NCBI GenBank assembly: GCA_910588075.1
Contig: CAJUOS010000034.1
Span: forward strand, 5,505 to 26,241
DNA from: an uncultured Erysipelotrichaceae bacterium
GTDB taxonomy: Bacteria; Bacillota_I; Bacilli_A; Erysipelotrichales; Coprobacillaceae
Length of the DNA stretch: 20,737 nt
Direction: 5' to 3'
A program made the position numbers and the translations under genes. Shown piece after piece: positions 8,133 through 16,800 of this stretch. How positions within the stretch are numbered: the stretch's first letter is position 1; each line of letters starts with the position of its first letter. The notes below the pieces were generated by a model. That model did no database searches and was not told where the DNA came from. It saw only the letters and a list, made by a program, of their open reading frames with translations.

Positions 8133-9124
8133 TGAAGGCTGTCTTAATACCAGGAGATGGAATTGGACCAGAAATATCACAGAGTGTTGTTGCTATAACA
8201 AAAGCAATGAATTTAGATATTGAATGGGTAACTTATCAAGCAGGTGCAGAATATGCTGCTAAAACAAAAGAAGTCTTTGAACCAGGATTAGTAGATGCTA
8301 TTAAAGAATATAAATGGGCTTTAAAAGGTCCAACAGCAACTCCTATTGGAACTGGATTTAGAAGTGTTAATGTTGCTTTAAGACAGCAGTTTGCAACTTA
8401 TGCAAATGTACGTCCTATTCGTTCATTTCAAGGAATTGATTCTAAGTATGAAAATATTGATCTTGTAATGATAAGAGAAAATACTGAAGACTTATATAAA
8501 GGTATCGAATATATGGTTAATGAAAATATGGCCAATGGAGTTAAACTTATCACTAGAGAAGCTAGTGAGAAGATATGTCGTTATGCTTTTGAATATGCTC
8601 AAAAAAATGGAAGAAATAAAGTAACAGCAATCCATAAAGCTAATATTATGAAATTTACAGATGGATTATTTTTAGAAGCATTTAGAGATGTTGCAAAAAA
8701 CTATCCAGAAATTGAAGCACAAGAAGTTATTGTTGATAATATGTGTATGCAATTGGTTTTAAGACCAGAAACATTTGATGTTTTGGTTGCTCCTAACTTA
8801 TATGGAGATATTGTTTCAGATTTATGTGCAGGATTGATTGGTGGACTAGGATTTGCTCCAAGTGGAAATATTGGTGATGATTATCGTATATATGAGGCAG
8901 TACATGGAAGTGCTCCTGATATAGCAGGAAAAAATATAGCTAATCCAAGTGCGTTATTATTAGCTTTTGCATTGATGTTAGAAGCATTAGGAAAATTAAA
9001 AGAAGCCAATACATTAAGAGAAGCATTGGCCAAAGTTGTTGAAGAGGGTCAAGTTGTTACACCAGATATTGGAGGACATGCTTCAACAACAGAGTTTACT
9101 CAAGCAATTATAGAAAAATTATAG
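8132..9124 (+). CDS. Isocitrate dehydrogenase, NAD+-type, 330 aa
   Basis: Oxidatively decarboxylates isocitrate to 2-oxoglutarate, continuing the aconitase step. It belongs to the beta-decarboxylating dehydrogenase family. Isocitrate-type substrate residues are present: S78, N80 and R84 in RSVNVALRQ, R94 in NVRPIR, R115 in IRENTEDLYKG; K169 in HKANIMK and the metal aspartates D226 and D230 are intact. The cofactor region reads HGSAPDIAGKNIANP: D263, I264 and A270 take the positions that are K, Y and V in the NADP-dependent E. coli enzyme, so NAD+ is predicted. The S-x-N-x-x-L-R motif argues against 3-isopropylmalate dehydrogenase. Short length (330 aa) is like archaeal/clostridial homoisocitrate-isocitrate forms. 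Start overlaps the aconitase stop (TAATG) with a GGGGGA binding site, so translation is coupled. Confidence 0.9.
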   Translation: MKAVLIPGDGIGPEISQSVVAITKAMNLDIEWVTYQAGAEYAAKTKEVFEPGLVDAIKEYKWALKGPTATPIGTGFRSVNVALRQQFATYANVRPIRSFQGIDSKYENIDLVMIRENTEDLYKGIEYMVNENMANGVKLITREASEKICRYAFEYAQKNGRNKVTAIHKANIMKFTDGLFLEAFRDVAKNYPEIEAQEVIVDNMCMQLVLRPETFDVLVAPNLYGDIVSDLCAGLIGGLGFAPSGNIGDDYRIYEAVHGSAPDIAGKNIANPSALLLAFALMLEALGKLKEANTLREALAKVVEEGQVVTPDIGGHASTTEFTQAIIEKL

Positions 9125-9135
9125 GAGGATTAAAA

Positions 9136-9819
9136 ATGCCATCACATAGTTTATTTGAACATGTATCACATGGATCATTAGGAAATAAAATTTTTGATAT
9201 TTTAAGAGATCGTATTTTAAATGAAGAATACGAACATGGGCAAAAATTAAATGAATTAACACTGGCTAATGAGTTAAAAATAAGTCGTACTCCTATTAGA
9301 GAGGCATTGAAACAATTAGAATTAGAAGGACTTGTAGAGAGTATTCCAAATAAAGGAGTATATGTTAAAGGCTTTTCTCCTAGAGATATTGATGATATGT
9401 TTGAAATACGTTTAGCATTAGAGGGATTAGCTATTCAATTAGCTATTGATCGTATGGATGAAGTTCATTTAGCAAAAATCAGAGATGTTTTTGAATTAAT
9501 GGAATTTTATACATTAAAAAAAGAACAGGATAAAATCAATGATTTGAATATTCTTTATCATGAAACAATTTATCAAGCAACACAATCACAATATTTTGAA
9601 CAATTATTAAAAGATGTCCATTACTATGTTTCAGTAACAAGTCGCCATTCTATTACACGACCTGAAAGATTAGAAACAGCATTAAAAGAACATAGAGCTA
9701 TTCTTGAAGCTATAATTGCAGGAGATAAGGAACATGCTAGAGATACAATCCAAAAGCATATTAGAAAAACACAGGTTTTAGTAAGAAAATATTATGCTAA
9801 AAAGAATCAAAAAATCTAA
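9136..9819 (+). CDS. GntR-family transcriptional regulator with FCD domain, 227 aa
   Basis: DNA-binding regulator of the FadR branch. The winged helix-turn-helix covers about residues 15-77, with the recognition stretch ISRTPIREALKQLELEGLV (49-67) that is close to the family consensus. The FCD all-helical ligand domain covers about 82-215 and keeps the likely metal or ligand histidines H142, H186 and H208. FCD members often sense carboxylic acids; here citrate, isocitrate or 2-oxoglutarate would fit the operon, but that is inference. AGGAGG at 9123-9128, overlapping the dehydrogenase stop, is 7 bases before the ATG, so it is the third gene of the aconitase operon and is probably autoregulated through the palindrome at 6182-6193. 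Its stop codon lies within a hairpin. Confidence 0.92.
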   Translation: MPSHSLFEHVSHGSLGNKIFDILRDRILNEEYEHGQKLNELTLANELKISRTPIREALKQLELEGLVESIPNKGVYVKGFSPRDIDDMFEIRLALEGLAIQLAIDRMDEVHLAKIRDVFELMEFYTLKKEQDKINDLNILYHETIYQATQSQYFEQLLKDVHYYVSVTSRHSITRPERLETALKEHRAILEAIIAGDKEHARDTIQKHIRKTQVLVRKYYAKKNQKI

Positions 9820-9836
9820 GCAAAATGCTTAGATTT
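9812..9836. terminator. Perfect hairpin containing the gntR stop codon
   Basis: AAATCTAAGCA and TGCTTAGATTT form an 11-base perfect stem with a three-base loop. The TAA stop lies in the left arm. No T-run follows directly, so it may protect the 3' end or act together with the hairpin at 9840. Confidence 0.5.
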
Positions 9837-9839
9837 GGA

Positions 9840-9868
9840 AGAGTCATTATAGATAGTGGCTCTTTTTA
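9840..9868 (+). terminator. Rho-independent terminator of the aconitase operon
   Basis: AGAGTCATTAT pairs with ATAGTGGCTCT (two U-G wobbles on the plus-strand RNA) and is followed by TTTTTATT. On the minus strand the wobbles become mismatches, so it mainly serves the plus strand. It abuts the stop of the converging MATE gene. Confidence 0.8.
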
Positions 9869-11212
9869 TTATACTTTTGTTTGGTTTAAGAGTTTCTTTA
9901 TTTTGACTTGATAGCTGATATAAAGAAGAATAGCAGCTCCGCCCCAAGCAAAAACTTCTGCAAAATAAATACCATCTTGTCCTATCCATAATGGTAATAT
10001 TAAAGCAATACCAATTCTCATCACTAATTCAACTATACCAGATACCATAGGAATAAATGTATTTTCCATTCCTTGCAATGCACTTCTATGGGTATGAAGT
10101 ATATATAATATAGGAAGACAATACGCCATAATAGATAAATATTGATAGGCAATATTTAAAACTGTTTCTATTTCTTGAGGAGTTCCAGAAATAAATAATT
10201 GAAGAATAGGTTCTCCAAAAACAACCATACATATAGAAATGATAACAGATGTTATTAAAGAAAGAATATTAGCTTGTGAAACACCTTGTTTCATTCTTTT
10301 AAATAATTTAGCTCCATAATTTTGACTATTAAATGTTGTTATGGCATAACCAAAAGAAATAGCAGCAACTTCTAGTAATCCATACAATTTATTAGTAGCT
10401 GTAAAACCAGCTACAAACAAGAAACCATAGTCATTAACAACAGATTGAACAATAATTCCTCCAATAGAAATAATAACATTTTGAAAAGCGAGAGGAGAAC
10501 CTAAACGAATAAGATCAGTGATAATAGATATATCTAAATGAAAACAAGATTTATCAAACTGAAATGGTAATTCTTGATATAAAATATAAAAACAAAATAA
10601 GGCAGCAAAACATTGAGCAATAAGTGTTGCTATGGCAGCTCCAGCAATTCCAAAATGAAAAACACATACAAATAATAAATCTAAAATAATATTAAGAATA
10701 GCAGCACTCATCATAGCATATAAAGGTGTACGACTATTTCCTAAAGAACGTAAAATACTTGAAAAACAATTATAAGACATAACAATCATTGTTCCTAATG
10801 ACATAATTCTTAAATAAGTGATAGAACCTTGAATAATATCAGAGGGTGTATTCAAAAGAATTAAAAGAGGTTCAATAATAATTTGAGTTAATAGAATTAC
10901 AAAAATAGAAATGATAAAACAAGATATAAAAATCATAGACATAGATTTCTTCATTTTATCAAAATCTTGAGCCCCATAACAATGTGATATACGAATAGCA
11001 AAACCTTGTGTAAATCCCATAACAATACCCAATATTGCCCAATTAATCCAATCAGCAGCACCAATACTTGCAAGTGCATCAACACCTAGGAATTGACCAA
11101 CAATCATTGTATCAGCCATTGTATATAATTGTTGTAATATATTTCCTAACATTAAAGGCATTGCAAATAAGAATATTAATTGTAAAGGTTTACCATTTGT
11201 CATATTTTTCAT
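9869..11212 (-). CDS. MATE-family efflux transporter, 447 aa
   Basis: Integral membrane protein of the multidrug and toxic compound extrusion family, exporting drugs or metabolites using a sodium or proton gradient. About twelve hydrophobic segments are seen across the whole length, in two halves of six. The N terminus (KPLQLIFLFAMPLMLGNILQ, then YTMADTMIVGQFLG) is the characteristic first helix and loop of clostridial MATE proteins; a repeat of the theme appears near the middle (LGSPLAFQNVIISIGGIIVQ). Length fits the family (440-460 aa). Start at 11212 is supported by AGAGGTGG on the complement of 11217-11224. It has its own promoter and converges on the aconitase operon. Substrate cannot be predicted. 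Confidence 0.92.
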   Translation of the reverse strand: MKNMTNGKPLQLIFLFAMPLMLGNILQQLYTMADTMIVGQFLGVDALASIGAADWINWAILGIVMGFTQGFAIRISHCYGAQDFDKMKKSMSMIFISCFIISIFVILLTQIIIEPLLILLNTPSDIIQGSITYLRIMSLGTMIVMSYNCFSSILRSLGNSRTPLYAMMSAAILNIILDLLFVCVFHFGIAGAAIATLIAQCFAALFCFYILYQELPFQFDKSCFHLDISIITDLIRLGSPLAFQNVIISIGGIIVQSVVNDYGFLFVAGFTATNKLYGLLEVAAISFGYAITTFNSQNYGAKLFKRMKQGVSQANILSLITSVIISICMVVFGEPILQLFISGTPQEIETVLNIAYQYLSIMAYCLPILYILHTHRSALQGMENTFIPMVSGIVELVMRIGIALILPLWIGQDGIYFAEVFAWGGAAILLYISYQVKIKKLLNQTKV

Positions 11213-11233
11213 ATTTCCACCTCTGTTCTCATT

Positions 11234-11262
11234 ATTATGTCAAAGAATAGAAAAATAAGCAA
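11234..11262 (-). promoter_or_regulatory. Promoter of the MATE gene
   Basis: On the minus strand TTGCTT (complement of 11257-11262) and CATAAT (complement of 11234-11239) are 17 bases apart and lie about 22 bases upstream of the start codon. Confidence 0.6.
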
Positions 11263-11338
11263 GGAAATATCATTTCTATTGATATATTAAAGAAGATTAA
11301 ATTTATAAAAAAATTAATTTTCAATACTTGAAAAAATG

Positions 11339-11373
11339 AAACAAAAAATTACTTTTTTGTTTATACTTATAAT
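11339..11373 (+). promoter_or_regulatory. Inverted repeat and -10 box upstream of the GH4 gene
   Basis: AAACAAAAAA (11339-11348) and its exact complement (11353-11362) flank TTAC. A consensus TATAAT follows at 11368-11373, about 22 bases before the start codon, while the -35 position (about 11345-11350) falls in the left arm and has no recognisable hexamer. This fits an activator or repressor site over a weak -35, but could also be a chance A/T-run dyad. Confidence 0.45.
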
Positions 11374-11395
11374 AGATAAAAAAGGAGGACGTTTT

Positions 11396-12796
11396 ATGGA
11401 AAAGAAACCAGTAAAAATTGTAACAATTGGTGGAGGAAGTAGCTATACTCCAGAATTAATGGAAGGATTTATTAAAAGATATGAAGAACTTCCAATTAAG
11501 GAAATATGGTTAGTTGATATTGAAGACGGGAAAGAAAAAATGGAAATCGTTGGGACAATGGCTCAACGTATGTGGGACGCATCACCATATGATGTAAAGG
11601 TGCATATGACATTAGATAGAAGAGAAGCATTAAAAGATGCTGACTTCGTTACAACTCAATTTAGAGTAGGGTTATTAAATGCTCGTGTTAAAGATGAAAG
11701 AATTCCATTATCATATGGAATGTTAGGACAAGAAACAAATGGAGCAGGTGGAATGTTTAAAGCTTTTAGAACAATTCCAGTTATCTTAAGTATTGTTGAA
11801 GATATGAAAGAATTATGTCCTAATGCTTGGTTAATTAACTTTACAAATCCTAGTGGAATGGTAACAGAAGCAGTTATTAGATATGGAAAATGGGAAAGAG
11901 TTATAGGTTTATGTAATGTACCAGTAGGTGCTATGATGGATGAACCAAAAACTATTGATAGAACTTTAGATGAATTGGTTTATAAATTTGCTGGATTAAA
12001 TCATTTCCATTGGCATAAAGTTTATGATTTAAATGGAGAAGATGTAACAATGGATATTGTGAACGCATTTTTTGAAGGAAAAGATAGTGGCATCCCAGCT
12101 AATATTCATGATATTCCATTCTTTAAAGAACAATTAGAACAAATGAAAATGATTCCATGTGGATATCATAGATATTATTATAGACAAGAAGAAATGTTAG
12201 CTCATTTATTAGAAGAATATAATGATCCAAAATTAGGAACAAGAGCTCAACAAGTGAAAAAAACAGAAGAAGAATTATTTGAATTATATAAGGATCCAAA
12301 TTTAGATCATAAACCAGAACAATTAGCAAGACGTGGTGGAGCACATTATAGTGATGCGGCATGTGAAACAATTGCTTCTATCTATGGAAATAAAAATACA
12401 CATATTGTTGTTTCAACAAAAAATAATGGTGCAGTTCCAGATTTACCTGCTGATTGTGTTGTTGAAGTATCAGCACATATTGGAGCTACTGGAGCACTAC
12501 CAATTGCCTTTGGACCATTACATCCAGCTGAAAGAGGTTGGTTACAAGTTATGAAGAATATGGAATTATGTGTATGTGAAGCTGCAGTTACAGGTAATTA
12601 TGGTTTAGCATTACAAGCATTTATTCTTAATCCTCAAGTTCCTTCAGGAGAAACAGCTAAAAAAGTATTAAATGAATTATTATTAGCACATAAGAAATAT
12701 TTACCTCAATTTGCTGATAAGATTGCTGAATTAGAAGCAGCAGGTGTTACAATCAAAGATGATGTAGCAAGAGAACTTACAGAAAAAGGTTTATAA
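11396..12796 (+). CDS. 6-phospho-beta-glucosidase, glycoside hydrolase family 4, 466 aa
   Basis: Cytoplasmic NAD+- and divalent-metal-dependent glycosidase that cleaves phosphorylated beta-glucosides by an oxidation-elimination route. The Rossmann start reads TIGGGSSYTPEL (residues 10-21); NFTNPSG is at 148-154; metal ligands are C173 in CNVP (173-176) and H203 in GLNHFHW (200-206). The CNVP form is that of 6-phospho-beta-glucosidases (CelF/LicH), whereas 6-phospho-alpha-glucosidases have CDMP and alpha-galactosidases CHS-type motifs. Length fits (430-470 aa). Start at 11396 follows AAGGAGG (11382-11388) at 7 bases; an in-frame ATG 20 codons earlier would be upstream of the -10 box. The gene stands between its own promoter and terminator, followed by an rpiR gene. 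It may process products of the beta-glucanases downstream. Confidence 0.93.
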   Translation: MEKKPVKIVTIGGGSSYTPELMEGFIKRYEELPIKEIWLVDIEDGKEKMEIVGTMAQRMWDASPYDVKVHMTLDRREALKDADFVTTQFRVGLLNARVKDERIPLSYGMLGQETNGAGGMFKAFRTIPVILSIVEDMKELCPNAWLINFTNPSGMVTEAVIRYGKWERVIGLCNVPVGAMMDEPKTIDRTLDELVYKFAGLNHFHWHKVYDLNGEDVTMDIVNAFFEGKDSGIPANIHDIPFFKEQLEQMKMIPCGYHRYYYRQEEMLAHLLEEYNDPKLGTRAQQVKKTEEELFELYKDPNLDHKPEQLARRGGAHYSDAACETIASIYGNKNTHIVVSTKNNGAVPDLPADCVVEVSAHIGATGALPIAFGPLHPAERGWLQVMKNMELCVCEAAVTGNYGLALQAFILNPQVPSGETAKKVLNELLLAHKKYLPQFADKIAELEAAGVTIKDDVARELTEKGL

Positions 12797-12803
12797 TAAA
12801 TTG

Positions 12804-12838
12804 AGAATATCTTAATAAAATTAAGGTATTCTTTTTTT
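12804..12838 (+). terminator. Rho-independent terminator after the GH4 gene
   Basis: AGAATATCTTAAT pairs with ATTAAGGTATTCT (one G-U) around a three-base loop, followed by seven T. It separates the GH4 gene from the regulator. Confidence 0.85.
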
Positions 12839-12854
12839 ATTACATCTAATTATT

Positions 12855-12884
12855 TTGCTTTTTTTAATATAGATATGATAGAAT
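12855..12884 (+). promoter_or_regulatory. Probable promoter of the RpiR regulator gene
   Basis: TTGCTT at 12855-12860 is followed 18 bases later by TAGAAT (12879-12884); an overlapping TATGAT (12874-12879) is an alternative -10. A promoter is expected here because a strong terminator lies just upstream. Confidence 0.4.
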
Positions 12885-12903
12885 AAAATAAGGAAGTGAT
12901 AAG

Positions 12904-13668
12904 ATGTTTAGTTATAAGCAAATTGCTAAATTGAATGATACTGAAACCAATATTTATCAGTATGTTATTAAAAATATTAATAATGTTCTTAAAATGAGTG
13001 TAAGAGATTTAGCTGAGGAGACATATGTTTCTACTGCAACCATTGTTCGTTTTTGCCAAAAATTAGGTTGTGATGGATTTGTAGAATTTAAAACAAAGTT
13101 AAAACTATTTTATGAAGATACTATGATTCCAAGTACAGATAATGAAATTGATGTTTTGTTAGAATTTTTTAATTATTCACGAAGTGATGATTTTAAACAA
13201 CGAATTGAAACTTTTATAAAATATATTCATGAGGCAAAAACAATTTGTTTTGTAGGTATTGGAACAAGTGGAGTTTTAGGTGAATTTGGAGCAAGATATT
13301 TTTCTAATGTAGGTTATTTTAGTCAAAGTATATCTGATCCATATTATCCTCCTCTTGTTGATCACAATGAAACTCATTTACTTATTGTTTTATCTGAAAG
13401 TGGAGAAACAAGAGAAATTATTGATCAAATTAGAATATATCAAAGTAATCATACAAAAGTATTAGTTATCACAAATAAACCAGATTCAACTATTGATAAA
13501 ATGGCTGATGCTAGCATTTATTATTATGTAAAAGATATCATACTGCCTCAAACATATAATATATCTACTCAAGTTCCAGTTCTTTATATTTTAGAGAGAT
13601 TAACAAGAGAACTTCAAAATAGTAAGAAGAAATCTTTGCCATTAAAAACCTCTACTCGAAATGATTAG
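12904..13668 (+). CDS. RpiR-family transcriptional regulator with SIS domain, 254 aa
   Basis: Sugar-phosphate-responsive regulator. The N-terminal HTH_6 domain (about residues 1-77) has the recognition pattern SVRDLAEETYVSTATIVRFC (32-51) typical of the family. The SIS domain (about 108-240) has VGIGTSG (117-123) and LSESGETREII (163-173), the residues that hold the phosphate of a sugar phosphate. Family length is 240-290 aa. AGGAAGTGA at 12891-12899 gives the start. It is flanked by terminators on both sides, so it is monocistronic. Lying between a 6-phospho-beta-glucosidase and two secreted glucanases, it most likely senses glucose-6-phosphate or a phosphodisaccharide and controls these genes, perhaps through the palindrome at 13703-13722 (inference). 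Confidence 0.92.
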   Translation: MFSYKQIAKLNDTETNIYQYVIKNINNVLKMSVRDLAEETYVSTATIVRFCQKLGCDGFVEFKTKLKLFYEDTMIPSTDNEIDVLLEFFNYSRSDDFKQRIETFIKYIHEAKTICFVGIGTSGVLGEFGARYFSNVGYFSQSISDPYYPPLVDHNETHLLIVLSESGETREIIDQIRIYQSNHTKVLVITNKPDSTIDKMADASIYYYVKDIILPQTYNISTQVPVLYILERLTRELQNSKKKSLPLKTSTRND

Positions 13669-13690
13669 TACCTTATAGGGTACTTTTTTT
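13667..13690 (+). terminator. Rho-independent terminator of the rpiR gene
   Basis: AGTACC and GGTACT form the stem, closed by about six bases, and seven T follow. The stem begins within the TAG stop codon. Confidence 0.75.
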
Positions 13691-13694
13691 ATTT

Positions 13695-13722
13695 GTTACA
13701 AGTTATGTAACGGGTTACATAA
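13695..13722. promoter_or_regulatory. Palindromic operator candidate upstream of the secreted GH55-like gene
   Basis: TTATGTAAC (13703-13711) and GTTACATAA (13714-13722) are perfect 9-base arms with GG between them. A further GTTACA half-site lies at 13695-13700 and another at 13843-13848, just before the ribosome binding site of the next gene. The dyad sits downstream of the rpiR terminator and some 30 bases upstream of a TATGAT -10 (13754-13759). HexR, an RpiR-family member, binds a TGTAAT-N3-ATTACA-like dyad, which makes the neighbouring RpiR a good candidate partner. Confidence 0.6.
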
Positions 13723-13726
13723 ACCT

Positions 13727-13759
13727 TTGATAATATATTAAATTTTGTCTCTTTATGAT
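13727..13759 (+). promoter_or_regulatory. Possible promoter of the glucanase pair
   Basis: TATGAT (13754-13759) is the best -10 in the roughly 200-base gap; TTGATA at 13727-13732 is close to a consensus -35 but the spacing is 21 bases, so the promoter is either weak and activator-dependent or wrongly placed. The remaining leader to 13873 is about 105 bases with no clear riboswitch-like fold. Confidence 0.3.
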
Positions 13760-13873
13760 AAATTAAAAGTGTAATGTATCTATATTTTTATATTTTAAGG
13801 TCATGCTGAAAGGGAGATAAGTTCTTGTATGGTAATGGATAGGTTACATTATTATAGAAAAGGAGAGATAAAA

Positions 13874-16800
13874 ATGTTGAAAAAATGGAGTAAAAAAATT
13901 TATACATCATTATTGACATTTGCCATGATTCTTGGCATGGTTGGTGTTATGCCAGTTTATGCAGCTGAGCCTGTTGTAGACTTGGATAAGAATTATGCCA
14001 TAGTCACAAAAGATGGAAAAGCAATTATGATGAAGTCTAAAGGTTTCATGGGACCAAGTACTAGTGATGCGAATTGTCCACATGCTGATGGAAAAGTAAG
14101 CAGTCAAAATACAATTGATCCAATGGGACTATTTAAAATTGAAAAAAATAGTGAAGATTACTATAGCTTTTATTGTCCAGAAGCAAATAGTAACTATCTT
14201 GAATTAGAAGGAGATGGAGTTTCATTATTTTCTTGGAGTACAAAGAATTATAATAATCTTCAAGAATCAGCACGTAATCATGCACAATTTGCTTTAGAAG
14301 TAGCTGAAGATGGATACTATATTGTTTCTAGACAAGCAACACAAGGGTATAAATATTTGTGTGTAGAGGATAATGGATTAGTAAAGGGTGTTGCTAGTTC
14401 AGCTGATGCCACTGTTTTCACATTTAAAGAAGTTGTAGTAGTAGATAACTCTTTTTATATTGAGAATGTAGATACTCAAAAATATGTAACAACAAAAGAT
14501 CAAGAACTATTAAAACCAATCAAAGTAACAGCAACAGAAGTTACTGATACTGAAAAATTTAATGTTTCATATCAAACAAATGATAATCATATTATAAGTG
14601 GAATGGATGGTCAAAAAATTAATACAGTATCATTCATATCAAAACTTAATAACCAATGTGTTATTGGTTCTGCAAATTGGCAAGATGGAGCTGTAAGTGC
14701 AATTATGGCAGTTGGTCAAACAGGAGGATGGGAGTCAATTGTTGTTACTCCTAATGGAGATGGAACTGTTTCATTAAGAAGTGCTTATACATATCAATAT
14801 ATTACAGTTAATGATAAAAGTGAACTTGAATTATGTGATAAAAAAGATAATGAATTAACAAATAAAGAAAAGTTTATCATTCATACAGGAAATCCACAGA
14901 TTAATAAAGTCGAAGGTTTAACAACAAATGTAAGACCAACAAATACAATGATTTCTTTATCTTGGAATTCTCTAACAAAAGATTTGATTTCAGGATATGA
15001 AGTTTGGCGTAGTACAACTGATAACTTTGCAGATTTTCAAAAAGTTGCTGATGTTACAACAAATAGCTATGTAGATAAAAATTTAAATCCTTCTACAACT
15101 TATTATTATAAAGTTCGTGGTGTTAATGGACAAGGAAGTATAGAAGAAGGAAGTAAAATTAATGGGGAATTTAGTGATGTTTTATCAAAAGCAACATTAC
15201 AAGGTGAAGCGCCTAAAGCACCTCAGACTATGAAGATTGAAGATATTGGTAATAATAAGGTAACAGTAAGCTGGGATAGAAGTGAATCTGAAAATGCTGT
15301 TAAATATGAAGTTTATAAAGCTGTGAGTGCATATGCACCATATGAAAAAATTGGAGAAACCGATGCTTTAAGTTATACAATACCATATACAACTGGAAAT
15401 GGTGGAACAAAATATCATTATTATAAAGTTGTGGCTGTAAGTAATGAAGATGTTCAATCTGAATTAGATGATATTGATAGTGTATCTTTAGAAAAAGATA
15501 TTTTTGGTAAAAATACTATTTTTATTGCTGAAACAGATAATGTTGATAAAGTCAATCAAGTTATTCAAAATATCTTTAAACAACAAAATAGTTTAAAAGA
15601 TGATGCACAATTTAATGGAAAGAATTATTCTATTTATTATAAACCAGGTAATTATATTCAAACTGACAGTGTTCCAGTTGGTTTCTATACTCATGTTGGA
15701 GGTTTAGGAAAAGTACCAACAGATGTTAAATTAAATAATATGGAAGTGCCAGCATATCTTGATGAAAGAGGAAATGCTAATGCAGGTAACTATTGGGATG
15801 ATGGTGGAGCATGGCGTAATGCAACATGTAACTTCTGGCGTTCTGCTGAAAACTTATCAATTGTAGGAACAGGAGAGGCAACAGTTGTTAATGAAGGTAA
15901 AGTTGCTCCATATAGTAATAACTGGAGTCCAAGTAAATTCAGTTGGTCAGTTGCACAAGCTGCACCTTTAAGAAGAGTTTATTCAACAAGAGATGTATCA
16001 TATGATTGGTCATTTGGATGGGCATCAGGTGGATATACTGCTGATTGTTTATTTGAAGGAGAAGCAAAAACTGATTCAGGACAACAATATTTTACAAGAA
16101 ATTCTGTTGTTAAAGGAAATGCTATTGGAACAACTTTAAATAATTTTAATATGGGTGTTGAATCTGAAAGTTTACCTCATACTACAAGTTTAATTAATAA
16201 TAATGGATATACTGATTGGGGAGAAGGAAATATTGGTGATACTCAAAAAGTATCTACTCATATTTCTGAAACACCAATTATAAAAGAAAAACCATTCTTA
16301 TTTATAGATGATGATGGAGAATATAAGATTTTTGTACCTGCATTAAGAACAAATACATCAGGTGTAAGTTGGGGTGCAGGTAAAGCAAATGATGGCATGG
16401 GAGAAGGAGAAATTGTATCTTTAGATAATTTCTATATAACAAAAGAAGGAGATACAGCAAAGACTATTAATGCTCAATTAAAAGCAGGAAAAAATGTTTT
16501 CTTCACTCCAGGAGTATATCATGCTGAAGAAGTTATTGAAGTTAATAATCCTCACACAATTGTGTTGGGTTCAGGTATGGCAACAATTGTTCCAACAAAT
16601 TCACAAGGTGCAATGAAAGTTGCAGATGTTGATGGTATAACATTATCAGGACTTATTTTTGATGCTGGTAAATATTCAAATTATCTATTGACTGTTGGTG
16701 ATGAAGGAAAACATATTGATCATTCTGATAATCCAACATTATTACAAGACTTATTCTTCAGAGTTGGTGGAACAACAGATGAATTAACAAAAGCAGATAA

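Noticed and set aside
8132..9124. 3-isopropylmalate dehydrogenase (leuB) as identity of the 330-aa dehydrogenase
   Set aside because: The S-x-N-x-x-L-R isocitrate motif, the aconitase partner and the absence of other leucine genes favour isocitrate dehydrogenase.
12123..12554. Short reading frames on both strands inside the GH4 gene
   Set aside because: Low-complexity Leu/Ile/His translations lying wholly within a clear, full-length GH4 gene.
13706..13719. Catabolite-responsive element (CcpA site) at TGTAACGGGTTACA
   Set aside because: The flanks fit TGTAA...TTACA, but the required central CG is GG and the inner bases do not match, and the site extends symmetrically to 9-base arms; an RpiR-type operator fits better.
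13829..13873. Upstream start adding 15 residues to the GH55-like protein
   Set aside because: AGGGAG is 12 bases away and the extension (MVMDRLHYYRKGEIK) would precede a normal signal peptide; AGGAGA before 13874 is well placed.
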